A stretch of 64,000 nt of DNA from Lientehia sp934351765 (GCF_052118925.1 NZ_JBQKGG010000011.1:14537-78536); one strand, 5' to 3'. Numbered from the stretch's first letter, positions 50,602 through 58,681 are shown. Translations and numbers: made by a program. The notes: a model not told the origin generated them from the letters alone.

Positions 50602-50642
50602 AGTATAACCTGTTTCGGAGGCGCTCTCCGTGATAAAATCAC
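50602..50642 (-). promoter_or_regulatory. Promoter and Crp/Fnr-type box C (dehydrogenase operon)
   Basis: -10 TATACT (50602-50607, minus strand) and palindrome GTGATAAAATCAC (50630-50642), again 31.5 bp centre to centre. The -35 position reads CGGAGA. Confidence 0.75.
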
Positions 50643-50685
50643 ATTTTTCCAAGAAGGAATGATAGAAAAACCGAGTGTCCCTTTC

Positions 50686-50806
50686 CTATTTTCCGAACAG
50701 ATCGCTGTGCGTTCCTGTTCGGGATAATGTCAGTATCAGTAAATCATCTTCAATCCGATAGACCAACAACCAATCTGGCTGAATATGGCACTCACGATGT
50801 CTAAAC
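50686..50806 (-). pseudogene. RelE/YafQ-type toxin, C-terminal remnant
   Basis: About 38 codons reading RHRECHIQPDWLLVYRIEDD then LILTLSRTGTHSDLFGK and stop, the conserved C-terminal end of YafQ toxins with the catalytic His in ECHI and in GTHSDLF. The N-terminal half is missing. An 11-bp tandem duplication (ACGATGTCTAA at 50794-50804 and 50805-50815) marks the break. Confidence 0.65.
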
Positions 50807-50823
50807 GATGTCTAAATTCTTGT

Positions 50824-51099
50824 TCATTCCTTTAACGCCCTCAATGCTTCTTCAACATCAGAGTAGCGTTTTACGGACGGATCACGGGCAATGCGCTCCG
50901 CTTCCAGCATTGCCGCCATCGTCTCCTTGTTCGGTTGATCCAGGCGAACATCAAAAGGAAAACCGCCGGCACGGAGAGACTAGCGAAGAAACACATTGAT
51001 TGCGGTGGTAAGGTTAATGCCTAATTCGCCATAAATCGCTTCGCACTGTTTCTTAATATCGCTGTCCATACGGACGGTGAAATTAGTAGTGGTAGCCAT
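50824..51099 (-). pseudogene. RelB/DinJ antitoxin with an in-frame stop
   Basis: 91 codons including a TAG at codon 40 (50980-50982). Ribbon-helix-helix start TTNFTVRMDSDIKKQCEAIYGELGINLTTAINVFLR, then stop, then GGFPFDVRLDQPNKETMAAMLEAERIARDP. CAG to TAG is a one-base change. GAAAGGAG upstream is intact. With the toxin truncated, loss of the antitoxin is tolerated. Confidence 0.8.
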
Positions 51100-51331
51100 G
51101 AATGTCAACTCCTTTCTTTACTACTGCACCTATATTATATGCATTTTGCATTGCAAAGTAAATGATTTTGGAGGATTGCCATGGCCTGCTGCTTCCATGT
51201 GAGCACCGACTAGCTGCTCATGGGGAAAGATCATGACAAGATGGACAGCCACACGAAGCCTCTGGATGTGGTGACTCAGATGACAGAAATCGCAAAAGGC
51301 CTGAAAATCTGTACGAGATCCTATATTCCAA
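51100..51331. other. Degenerate coding sequence, origin unknown
   Basis: A frame on the plus strand from 51181 contains a stop after about ten codons and then KDHDKMDSHTKPLDVVTQM, which looks like a gene relic. I do not recognise the family. Confidence 0.3.
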
Positions 51332-51396
51332 TTTTATCAGTTATAACTGATAAAAAGTATAATTTACCAAATTTCATCAGTTATAACTGATGAAAT
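51332..51396. promoter_or_regulatory. Twin palindromic operators
   Basis: Two perfect palindromes share the core ATCAGTTATAACTGAT: 51332-51355 (24 bp) and 51371-51396 (26 bp). Centres are 40 bp apart, and TATAAT (51358-51363) lies between them. This looks like a repressor-controlled promoter whose gene has been lost, or control of unannotated RNA. Confidence 0.6.
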
Positions 51397-51453
51397 CCTT
51401 CCATGTCACGAATATTACACATTATTCGCGGTCGTGAAAAGCCGGTAAAACAT

Positions 51454-51485
51454 AAAAAGTAAGCCTGCAGGAGCTCCGCAGGCTT
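51454..51485 (-). terminator. Terminator of the AAA/DUF4143 gene
   Basis: AAGCCTGC/GCAGGCTT stem; on the minus strand it is followed by ACTTTTT. Confidence 0.7.
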
Positions 51486-51493
51486 GCAAGGTA

Positions 51494-52834
51494 TTACAGC
51501 AGTTCTGCCATATACAGAGGCAGATGGATGATTCCGTCTTTGACCATAACATCCTTGGTATAAAGAATATAAGAGTTGCCAATGGCAGAAGAAAAGTGTT
51601 TACGGAATTTATCCAAAGAAGAATGGGAACGGTAATTGCCGGATTTCACTTCTACGGGGGCAATTTTCTTTCCCTCGGTAATCAGGAAATCTATTTCCAT
51701 GTGGTTTTCCCGGTTCCGACTATCGGAGCGGGAATAGAAATACAGGCGTGAACGACTGTGGCGAAGCATCTGCGCAACAATGTTTTCCATCAGCATTCCT
51801 TCGTTGATATTCAGTTTATCAAAGAGGATCGCGCGATATAGTTCGTTGTCTGTGTATTTCTTATCCTGGAAAGTGTGCGTCACAAGCAGTCCGGTATCTG
51901 CCATATAGCACTTCTGTGTGGCATGATCAGCACTTAGTGCAAGCCCGACATGAGGGTCTGTTGCATTGAAGCAGGTATTTACTACCATGGCTTCATTCAG
52001 CCATACAAAAGAATCCTCAAAGGTTCGAAAACGAGCCTGCTTTCCGAGAGAAGAAAGCTTGTATTTCTTTTCCTTTTTGGAAAGCTGCCCCGGAATGCCA
52101 TCAAACACGGCAAACACTTTATCCTCATAACCTTCTGCAAATTTTGCGACATCTTCGCGATACAGCTTCAGGATCCTGCGTTTGGCAACATCGGATGCCT
52201 CGAAGTCTTTGCCATTCCTATAAGCAAGAACAGACTGAGGCATACCCCCGACCAGAATGTACTGGCGGAAGTCGTTCATGATCTTCCGGTGAAGTGTTGC
52301 ACCAAGGGGTTTCCTGGTTTCAAAGCAATGTCGGATCAGCGGATAAGTTGCTTCGTCGCCCATAGCCCAAAGGAACTCTTCAAAATCCAGCGGAAACATC
52401 TCAATATGATCCTCTTCCGACGGAATAATGATATCCTGTACATTCTTTTTCAGTCGGATCAGTGAACCTGTTTCAAGGTAATCAAACCGGCCATCTGCTA
52501 CAAGATATTTGATAAGCTGGCGTGCTCTTGGGTATTGCTGCACCTCGTCAAAGATGATCAATGACTCACGTTTATGAAGAGTTGTGGAGTAAAAAGCTGC
52601 GAGCTTTGCAAAGAACAAATCAAGATCTGCACTATCGTTGACGAACAGGTCCAGTACATCTGTCGGAGCCCGTCCAAAGTCGATCAGAATATAGCTTTTG
52701 TATTCCGCCTTCGCAAATTGCTCGGCAATAAAGCTTTTGCCAACACGACGCGCTCCGTCAATCATCATGGCCGTCGTCCCTTTGCTGCTGTTTTTCCAGG
52801 TAACGAGCGCATCATATATTTTTCTTTTCAGCAT
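51494..52834 (-). CDS. AAA ATPase with DUF4143 domain
   Basis: 446 residues. Walker A GARRVGKSF, Walker B LIIFDEVQQ, sensor region ETGSLIRL, then the DUF4143 part with EIDFLITEGKKIAPVEVKSG, a PD-(D/E)xK-like nuclease signature. Such ATPases are abundant in gut anaerobes; roles in mobile-element or DNA maintenance are suspected but unproven. ATG 52834 has AAAGGAA upstream; the frame stays open for 57 more codons through the 33-bp repeats. Confidence 0.85.
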   Translation of the reverse strand: MLKRKIYDALVTWKNSSKGTTAMMIDGARRVGKSFIAEQFAKAEYKSYILIDFGRAPTDVLDLFVNDSADLDLFFAKLAAFYSTTLHKRESLIIFDEVQQYPRARQLIKYLVADGRFDYLETGSLIRLKKNVQDIIIPSEEDHIEMFPLDFEEFLWAMGDEATYPLIRHCFETRKPLGATLHRKIMNDFRQYILVGGMPQSVLAYRNGKDFEASDVAKRRILKLYREDVAKFAEGYEDKVFAVFDGIPGQLSKKEKKYKLSSLGKQARFRTFEDSFVWLNEAMVVNTCFNATDPHVGLALSADHATQKCYMADTGLLVTHTFQDKKYTDNELYRAILFDKLNINEGMLMENIVAQMLRHSRSRLYFYSRSDSRNRENHMEIDFLITEGKKIAPVEVKSGNYRSHSSLDKFRKHFSSAIGNSYILYTKDVMVKDGIIHLPLYMAELL

Positions 52835-52893
52835 TCCATCACTTCCTTTGAGGATAGTATATCCATAATATGATCTGATTATAACTCTGAAAT

Positions 52894-53025
52894 CACGAAA
52901 AAGCAAGTTCAGACGCTCATGATTTACACGAAAAAGCAAGTTTGATATTCTTGAAATCGCACGAAAAAGCAATATTAAAATTCTTAGAATTGCATGGAAA
53001 AGCAAATCCAGGACATTGATTCGGA
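52894..53025. repeat. Four 33-bp repeats upstream of the AAA ATPase
   Basis: CACGAAAAAGCAA occurs at 52894, 52927, 52960 and, as CATGGAAAAGCAA, at 52993, exactly 33 bp apart. The remaining 20 bases of each unit vary. Because 33 is a multiple of three, the minus-strand frame stays open and would encode 11-residue repeats around LLFR. They may be operators, spaced at about three helical turns, or an N-terminal extension. Confidence 0.75.
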
Positions 53026-53069
53026 ACTTCTGCTAGAAAGCAGGGGGCTTTACATAAATGATTAAAGCA

Positions 53070-53097
53070 TTTTTAACTCGTAATAACGAGTTAAAAA
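53070..53097. repeat. Inverted repeat TTTTTAACTCGT
   Basis: TTTTTAACTCGT (53070-53081) and ACGAGTTAAAAA (53086-53097) with a 4-base loop; further ACGAGTTA and CGAATTA relatives follow to 53150. It could terminate in either direction or act as an operator. Confidence 0.45.
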
Positions 53098-53191
53098 CAA
53101 ATTTAACTCAACACGAAACGAATTAAAACGAGTTAGAATCGAATTAAATGCAAGTAAGAGATAGACAATGGCAGCAGCCCCTCAGCCTCAA

Positions 53192-53249
53192 AGGCAGGCC
53201 TGGATACACTGAGTATATTTCAGCGTATCTGGGTCTGCCTTTTATTTAT
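53192..53249 (+). terminator. Long hairpin with T-rich tail
   Basis: AAAGGCAG/CTGCCTTT extended by CCTGGATA/TATCTGGG (two G-U pairs), then TTTTATTTA. A terminator for an unrecognised upstream transcript. Confidence 0.55.
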
Positions 53250-53872
53250 TGTTATTTGCCGCAACTCCCTTCTGCTGAAAAAACTATAGCAAATCCGTAC
53301 AACCAGGGCGGGCAACCCGTACAGCCGGTACCTAAAAACATCCATCCGTATGGACTAAACTTGTACATGTAAGGAGCCAAACGACTCCTCTACAGGAACC
53401 TTGAAAATTACATACCATTCTTCAGGCACAACCCTATGATGGGGAGCCACATCAGCGGATGAACGCAACGATCGCCATTAGGAGGCGGGAGCGTGAACTG
53501 GCCTGTAAGTATCGGATTGCTTCCGATATACAGCATTGATCCATCACAGCACAATGATACTTCTGTACGCAGCTCGGTGAGAACCACGGAGGGGTTAGAT
53601 TCCCATGGATCTGGTAGCAGCCAGACGCCTGAATGCATTCCCGGTAGGTCAGAGCACCTGCCAGTTCCCAGGGGTGTCGAGGACAAATGTGGGGATAACA
53701 TATTATGCGACTATGCAGAGCCATGCAGCGATGCAAAACCAGGTGCTTGCACATGGGTTTTGTCATCGATATATGGCGAGTTAACCACATGAGCAAAAAA
53801 GCAGCATAGCTGCGGTTTTGCGAATGGGGTGCTGCATAGTTACTGGGAGAAAAAGCCCTTAGCGGCTTTCTT
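53250..53872. other. Gene-free structured leader upstream of pemK
   Basis: About 620 bases with no convincing gene. Short coding-like stretches (for example MNATIAIRRRERELACKYR near 53458) break at stops. The later part is rich in small inverted repeats (GCAGCATAGCTGC near 53806, AAAGCC/GGCTTT near 53852). It could be relic DNA or a structured 5' leader. Confidence 0.35.
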
Positions 53873-53900
53873 GGGTGGGAAGCGATATCCCGCCCTTTTA
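53873..53900 (+). terminator. Terminator/attenuator just before pemK
   Basis: GGGTGGGA/TCCCGCCC stem with a 7-base loop and TTTT, 29 bases before the pemK start. Its place immediately before the ribosome site suggests attenuation. Confidence 0.65.
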
Positions 53901-53928
53901 CATAGAACCTACATGAGGAGGAGAAAAC

Positions 53929-54327
53929 ATGCTTAGAAAAAATTGGAACTATAGACGCGGTGATATCTATCTGGCAGATCTGGGCGAGCATCGCGGAAAT
54001 ATTCAGGGCGGCGTTCGACCGGTCATCAATATTCAGAACAATAGCGGTAATTTCTTCGGACCGACGTTGATCGTCGTGCCGCTTACTACGGAACTGAAGA
54101 AGCTGGGCCAGCCTACACACTGCGTTCTCAAAAAGCAGCGCGGTCTGGATGAAACCTCCATGAGCGAGGCGGAGCAGATCGTCACCATCAATAAGTGTCA
54201 GGTAATCAAATACCTGGGACGAACGAGTCAAAAGCACATGGAGCGCATTGACGACAGTATCCGCGTAAGTCTTCATCTGGATCCGGAGGATCCGATTCCT
54301 ATTCCGGAATCCGTGGAATTCCCATGA
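53929..54327 (+). CDS. PemK/MazF-type endoribonuclease toxin
   Basis: 132 residues. RRGDIYLADLGEHRGNIQGGVRPVINIQNN at the start and VVPLTTELKK, then SMSEAEQIVTINKCQV, the MazF/PemK fold with the usual G-D-(I/V) and R-P-V motifs. No recognisable antitoxin precedes or follows; a small excisionase comes next. GAGGAGGAG is a strong ribosome site. In such elements these proteins may stabilise the element or regulate excision. Confidence 0.88.
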   Translation: MLRKNWNYRRGDIYLADLGEHRGNIQGGVRPVINIQNNSGNFFGPTLIVVPLTTELKKLGQPTHCVLKKQRGLDETSMSEAEQIVTINKCQVIKYLGRTSQKHMERIDDSIRVSLHLDPEDPIPIPESVEFP

Positions 54328-54379
54328 CGATCAGATTCAGATGAACAGAGATAAATAAAAGAAAGAGAGGACATACATA

Positions 54380-54598
54380 ATGGAAAACACAGTAGTATAT
54401 GAGAACCCTATTCCGGTTGAAGAGCCGGTTCTGAAAACGATGTGCTATTCGATAAGCGAGATTGAGTTGATTCTTGGTATCAGTAGGCCTTCGGTTCTGA
54501 AGCTCCTGAATAAGAATGAATTCAAGTGGTTTAAGATCGGAACCGTCTATCGAATCTCCAAACCCAGCTTTGAAGAGTGGATGCAGAAAACACTGTAA
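54380..54598 (+). CDS. Small excisionase-like HTH protein
   Basis: 72 residues: MCYSISEIELILGISRPSVLKLLNKNEFKWFKIGTVYRISKPSFEEWM, the HTH_17/excisionase winged-helix pattern. AAAGAGAGG upstream. It lies between pemK and the four-HTH gene and may direct excision with the downstream integrase. Confidence 0.85.
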   Translation: MENTVVYENPIPVEEPVLKTMCYSISEIELILGISRPSVLKLLNKNEFKWFKIGTVYRISKPSFEEWMQKTL

Positions 54599-54652
54599 TT
54601 GTCAAGGATGTCGATGGAGGCTTTTGGCCGGATTGACATCCTAACAATTCAA
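54599..54652. repeat. Conserved GGATGTC inverted repeat, copy 1
   Basis: AATTGT-CAAGGATGTC at the left and GACATCCT-AACAATT at the right, bracketing about 17 bases. The same TTGTCAAGGATGTC...GACATCCTAA arrangement occurs at 58710, also just upstream of a four-HTH gene. Confidence 0.65.
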
Positions 54653-54719
54653 AAGAATATCCGGTACCTTTTAACCAGGTCATATGACCTGGTTAAAACT
54701 TTATAAGGAGGTCGCATAG

Positions 54720-55586
54720 ATGGCGAATGAAAGAACGACAATGTCAGTCTCGGAAATGCAGTGCATGCTGGGGATAAAAAAGACTGACGCCTACTGGCTG
54801 GTACATAAGAATGTCTTTGAGACGATTATCGTCGAGAAAAAGATGCGGGTAGTAATCGCGAGCTTTGAAAAATGGTACGCAAATCAGGTGAAGCACTCAA
54901 AGGTGGATGGTCCGCCGCCGGGAGCTGAACTCAAAGCCTACTCCTATTCTGTTCAGGAAATGGCAAATCTTCTCGGTGTATCCGATGATGTGGTTTATGC
55001 CATAATCAAGCGGGATCACTTAGAGACCTTTGAGGTGGATTACTGGAAGCGAATCCGAAAAGATGTGTTTGAGACCTGGTACAAGGGACAGACAAAGTAC
55101 CGTACAGCTGAAGATCGGGAACGGGATAAGGCGCAGGAGGAAATGGGCTATACCATGCCGGAGATCGCGAAGATGCTTCTGATTTCAAGAAAAGAAGTGT
55201 ATAACCTTTTGGCCAGTCCCAAATGTGCCGGTGTATTCGAATACTTCACGGTGGCTGAAAAAAAGCGGATCACAAAAGAAAGCTTTGAGACCTGGTACCG
55301 AGGACAATGCAAATACATAAAATTTGAAGATCGTTCCCCCGAGGAACAGGAAAGGATTCGAATGCTGCAGAAACAGGAAAAGCGGCCAAGGCTGATGGTG
55401 GATCCAAACAAGCAGGCCTACGATATCAAAGAAACCGCTGTTCTTCTCGATGTTCCGGTGCATGAAATACGCAGGATGATATCCGAAGAAGAATTGGAGG
55501 CAAAGAAATTTGGGAACCGCTATCTGATTCTCAAATCAGAGATCGAATGGTGGCTCCTTCAGCAGAAAATGGATGTAGAAAATTGA
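54720..55586 (+). CDS. Four-HTH excisionase-like DNA-binding protein (copy 1)
   Basis: 288 residues made of four excisionase-type units at roughly 6-60, 73-128, 148-204 and 236-285. Each has the pattern S-V-x-E-M/A-x-x-L-G-V/I...Y-x-x-x-K...F-E-V/I...I-x-x-x-x-F-E-x-W-Y (for example YSYSVQEMANLLGVSDDVVY). It probably binds a series of sites at the element end to control recombination. Thirteen bases separate it from the integrase. Paralogue at 58824. Confidence 0.82.
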   Translation: MANERTTMSVSEMQCMLGIKKTDAYWLVHKNVFETIIVEKKMRVVIASFEKWYANQVKHSKVDGPPPGAELKAYSYSVQEMANLLGVSDDVVYAIIKRDHLETFEVDYWKRIRKDVFETWYKGQTKYRTAEDRERDKAQEEMGYTMPEIAKMLLISRKEVYNLLASPKCAGVFEYFTVAEKKRITKESFETWYRGQCKYIKFEDRSPEEQERIRMLQKQEKRPRLMVDPNKQAYDIKETAVLLDVPVHEIRRMISEEELEAKKFGNRYLILKSEIEWWLLQQKMDVEN

Positions 55587-55599
55587 AAGGAGACAAGTC

Positions 55600-57015
55600 A
55601 TGGCATCAATCGTGCAAAGAGGAAACCGATACAATGTCGTCTATCTGTATGATGCAGAAGACGGAAAACGAAAACAGAAATGGGAAAGCTTTAAAACTTT
55701 GGCAGAGGCAAAGCGCAGGAAATCTGAGGTTGAATATCGGCAGCAGATAGGAAGCATGGTGGTTCCTACATGCAAAACGCTGGAGGACCTTTTAAAGGAG
55801 TATGTGGCTCTCTACGGTAAGAACACCTGGTCCATCTCCATGTATTCCAGTACAATTGCTCTCATTGAAAACTACATAACTCCTTTCATCGGCTCCATGA
55901 AGCTTTCGGACATTACCGCCCGTGTTCTGGAGAAGTATTATATGCAGCTTATGACCACACCGGCAGCGCGGAAAGCTACTGATAAGAAGTACACCAAGAA
56001 AAGAGATTATGTAACAGCCGGAACTGTAAAGAGAATTCACAATGTCCTTCGCAGCGCTTTTCATCAGGCTGTGAAATGGGAATTGATGGAGAAGAATCCC
56101 GCAATCTATGCGACAGTTCCCAAGCCGGAGGTCCATAAGCGTGACATCTGGGATGCAGAAACCCTCTTCCGTGCTCTTGAAGTATGTGAGGATGATCGTT
56201 TGAAGCTGGCCATCAACCTGGCCTTTGCCTGTTCCATGCGTATCGGAGAGATTCTTGGTCTTACCTGGGACTGCATCGATATTACGCCGGAAAGCATCAA
56301 AGCCGGTAAAGCCTTTGTTTATATCAACAAGGAGCTTCAGCGAGTGGATAAGTCTGCTCTTGATGCTCTTGAGAAGAAGGATGTGCTTCGTGTCTTTCCG
56401 GATATGAAAGAGAACAATAAAACAGTTCTGATTCTGAAAAAGCCAAAGACAACCAGCAGCATTCGAAAGGTGTTTCTTCCGAGAACCGTTGCTGAAATGC
56501 TGGTCAAGTGGAAGCTGAATCAGGACTTTACAAAAGAGTCCGTGGGAAAGGAGTATATCGATTACAATCTTGTTGTGGCGAACTCCCTTGGAACCCCGAT
56601 TGAGCATTCCCGTATCACGTCTCTGTTTAAGGAACTGATCGAAACGCATGATCTGCCCAAGGTCGTGTTTCACAGCCTTCGTCATTCCAGTATTACATAC
56701 AAGCTGAAACTGAACGGCGGAGATATCAAGTCTGTTCAGGGTGACTCCGGTCACGCAGTAGCAAGTATGGTAACCGACCAGTATTCGCATATTCTGGATG
56801 ACGACAGAAAATCGAATGCAGCGCGTCTGGAAGAAGCCTTCTACAGCGGGAAAGACCTGAATCCGGATGTGCAGAGAAATACACCCGATGCAGAAAGCGC
56901 CGATCCTTCCGATGCTTCAGACGCCCCCGGTATCAATCAGGAGCTTCTTTTGAAGATCCTGTCCAATCCGGAGATGGCAAATCTTCTCACAGCATTGGCC
57001 AAAAGCCTGAAATAA
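55600..57015 (+). CDS. Tyrosine integrase int2
   Basis: 471 residues, complete. N-terminal AP2-like arm-binding domain (SIVQRGNRYNVVYLYDAEDGKRKQKWESF), SAM-like core-binding domain (about 60-170) and catalytic domain: Arg in MRIGEILGL, HSLRHSS, GDSGHAVAS and Tyr in DQYSHILDD. AAAGGAG upstream of ATG 55600. It is co-oriented with int1 and int3, about 60% alike by eye. No half-tRNA follows this copy, so it may belong to an element nested or fused in the island. Confidence 0.93.
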   Translation: MASIVQRGNRYNVVYLYDAEDGKRKQKWESFKTLAEAKRRKSEVEYRQQIGSMVVPTCKTLEDLLKEYVALYGKNTWSISMYSSTIALIENYITPFIGSMKLSDITARVLEKYYMQLMTTPAARKATDKKYTKKRDYVTAGTVKRIHNVLRSAFHQAVKWELMEKNPAIYATVPKPEVHKRDIWDAETLFRALEVCEDDRLKLAINLAFACSMRIGEILGLTWDCIDITPESIKAGKAFVYINKELQRVDKSALDALEKKDVLRVFPDMKENNKTVLILKKPKTTSSIRKVFLPRTVAEMLVKWKLNQDFTKESVGKEYIDYNLVVANSLGTPIEHSRITSLFKELIETHDLPKVVFHSLRHSSITYKLKLNGGDIKSVQGDSGHAVASMVTDQYSHILDDDRKSNAARLEEAFYSGKDLNPDVQRNTPDAESADPSDASDAPGINQELLLKILSNPEMANLLTALAKSLK

Positions 57016-57131
57016 AGTACAGAATATGGCTGTTACTCCTAACTTCTAATTTTGGCGATAGTTTCCCTGTCGTCTAATGCTTGCCTGTGTATATATCAGT
57101 TCATATTTGATTGCTCAGTTACTCCAAAAAT

Positions 57132-57216
57132 TATTACCGATTTGGTAATATTTTTGCCTCGAGGTCCTTTACATCGTGGTTAATACATGGTACAATATCG
57201 TTACCAAAAAGGTAAC
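57132..57216 (+). promoter_or_regulatory. higBA promoter with two operators
   Basis: TTTACA (57168-57173), 17-bp spacer, TACAAT (57191-57196). Inverted repeats TATTACC/GGTAATA (57132-57150) and GTTACC/GGTAAC (57200-57216) flank the promoter and share the half-site TTACC, typical of antitoxin autoregulation. Confidence 0.75.
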
Positions 57217-57231
57217 AAAAAACGGAGGTGA

Positions 57232-57594
57232 TTGACAAGCTTGGGAATGCAAATCCTCTATAAGAACAAGACAGCTGAAAAACAATTCAGTTCGAAATAT
57301 AAAAAGAACTGGAAATATCCTGAACAGGTAAAAAGGAAACTTGAAGCTGCTGAAAACTTTATAAAAAGCTCGTCTTCACTTTTAGACATTGTGAACTATC
57401 CCCCATTTCATTTTCATGGTCTGCATGGTGATCGAAAGGGAGAATGGAGCATATATTTAGGGAATACTGGATATAGAGTTACCATGATACCTTGCGATGA
57501 TAATGGAAATGAAATTATAGATGGCGATATTATGGCTAAGTGCAGAATGATTAAAATAGTATGTATAACGGAGGTGTCAAACCATTATGAGTAA
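57232..57594 (+). CDS. higB: HigB-like RelE-fold toxin
   Basis: About 117-120 residues: ILYKNKTAEKQFSSKYKKNWKYPEQVKRKLEAAENFI, then DIVNYPPFHFHGLHGDRKGEWSIYLGNTGYRVTMIP, a HigB/plasmid-killer toxin that cleaves mRNA on ribosomes. Start unclear: TTG 57232 is very close to GGAGG, and TTG 57241 or ATG 57247 are alternatives. It overlaps the antitoxin gene by 8 bases. Confidence 0.85.
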   Translation: MTSLGMQILYKNKTAEKQFSSKYKKNWKYPEQVKRKLEAAENFIKSSSSLLDIVNYPPFHFHGLHGDRKGEWSIYLGNTGYRVTMIPCDDNGNEIIDGDIMAKCRMIKIVCITEVSNHYE

Positions 57595-58681
57595 CATAAC
57601 TGAATACAATGATATAGTGGCTTTTCACCCTGGATACTATGTTGCAGATATTATTGAGGACATGGGAATTAGCCAGGCTGAGTTTGCCACACGTATGGGG
57701 ACAACTGCAAAAACGTTGAGTAATTTGGTTAATGGCCAGATTAATCTGTCTAATGATCTTGCGAAAAAAATAGCCGTGATGCTTGGAACGAGTCCAGAAG
57801 TGTGGTTAAATCTTCAAAGTGCGTATGATCAGAAGCTTATTGAAATCGAAATGGCGAAAGATTTTGATGCTCAAAAAGCAATTGTGGGAATGATTGATTA
57901 TTCGTATTTTGTAAAAGTGGCAAATCTTCCGGCAACGAGGGATGTTCGAGAAAAAGTGGGGAACCTATGCAAATATTTTATGATTTCAAATTTGCAAATT
58001 CTTACACAGCCGGATTTTTTGGTAAATTTCAGAACTGGGATCTCAAACGTGGAAGAAAAAAATATGATTAATGCCCGAGCATGGATCCAAACAGCAATGA
58101 ATTTTGCCAAAAGCATTCAGACTAATAGATTTGATGCTGATAAGCTTAGAACAGCTTTACCTGAACTTAGAGGAATGACTGTAAAAAATCCCGAAGACTT
58201 TCTGCCAAGAATGAGAGAAATTTTTTCAGAATGTGGAGTCGCGTTTGTTCTATTGCCCAACTTAAAAAACTCGGGTATAAATGGTGCGGTTAAATGGGTA
58301 AATAGTGACAGAGTGGTTCTTGCAATGAACAATCGTGGTCTGGATGCCGATAAGTTTTGGTTTTCGCTTTTTCATGAGATTAAACATGTTTTACAGCAAA
58401 AAATAAAGACCGTGTTCATAAGTGCAAGTACAAAAGAATTGACGGAATTGGATAATACACTCGAAAGAGATGCAGATGAGTTTGCTTCCAACTATTTGAT
58501 TTCAAATGCACAGATGAAACAATTCTCACCTAATAAGTATACAACAGATGAGGAGATAGTTGCGTTCGCAAAGTCGATTGGGATTCATCCAGGAATTGTA
58601 GCCGGTAGGCTGCAGCATGAAAAGATTATTCCACCTAACCGTTGTTCTCATCTTAAAGAAAAGTATGTTTTTTCTTTTTGA
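57587..58681 (+). CDS. higA: HigA antitoxin fused to ImmA/IrrE metallopeptidase
   Basis: 364 residues. HTH about 15-75 (HPGYYVADIIEDMGISQAEFATRMGTTAKTLSNLVNGQINLSNDLAKKIAVMLGTSPEVWLNLQ), typical HigA. The C-terminal part is an M78 peptidase with zinc motif FHEIKH near residue 265 and a downstream acid (LERDADEFA). It neutralises HigB and represses the promoter; the peptidase may degrade itself or a repressor under stress. Located between the two rec modules. Confidence 0.88.
   Translation: MSNITEYNDIVAFHPGYYVADIIEDMGISQAEFATRMGTTAKTLSNLVNGQINLSNDLAKKIAVMLGTSPEVWLNLQSAYDQKLIEIEMAKDFDAQKAIVGMIDYSYFVKVANLPATRDVREKVGNLCKYFMISNLQILTQPDFLVNFRTGISNVEEKNMINARAWIQTAMNFAKSIQTNRFDADKLRTALPELRGMTVKNPEDFLPRMREIFSECGVAFVLLPNLKNSGINGAVKWVNSDRVVLAMNNRGLDADKFWFSLFHEIKHVLQQKIKTVFISASTKELTELDNTLERDADEFASNYLISNAQMKQFSPNKYTTDEEIVAFAKSIGIHPGIVAGRLQHEKIIPPNRCSHLKEKYVFSF

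Noticed and set aside
52894..53025. A short CRISPR array
   Set aside because: Only about 13 bases per 33-bp unit are conserved, the unit has no separate repeat and spacer, and no cas genes are present.
53148..53372. A 74-residue open frame
   Set aside because: It covers a terminator-like hairpin, has no good ribosome site, and its composition is not protein-like.
57033..57039. CTCCTAA shortly after int2, as a third attachment core
   Set aside because: Only 7 bp match and no T-arm or acceptor sequence follows.
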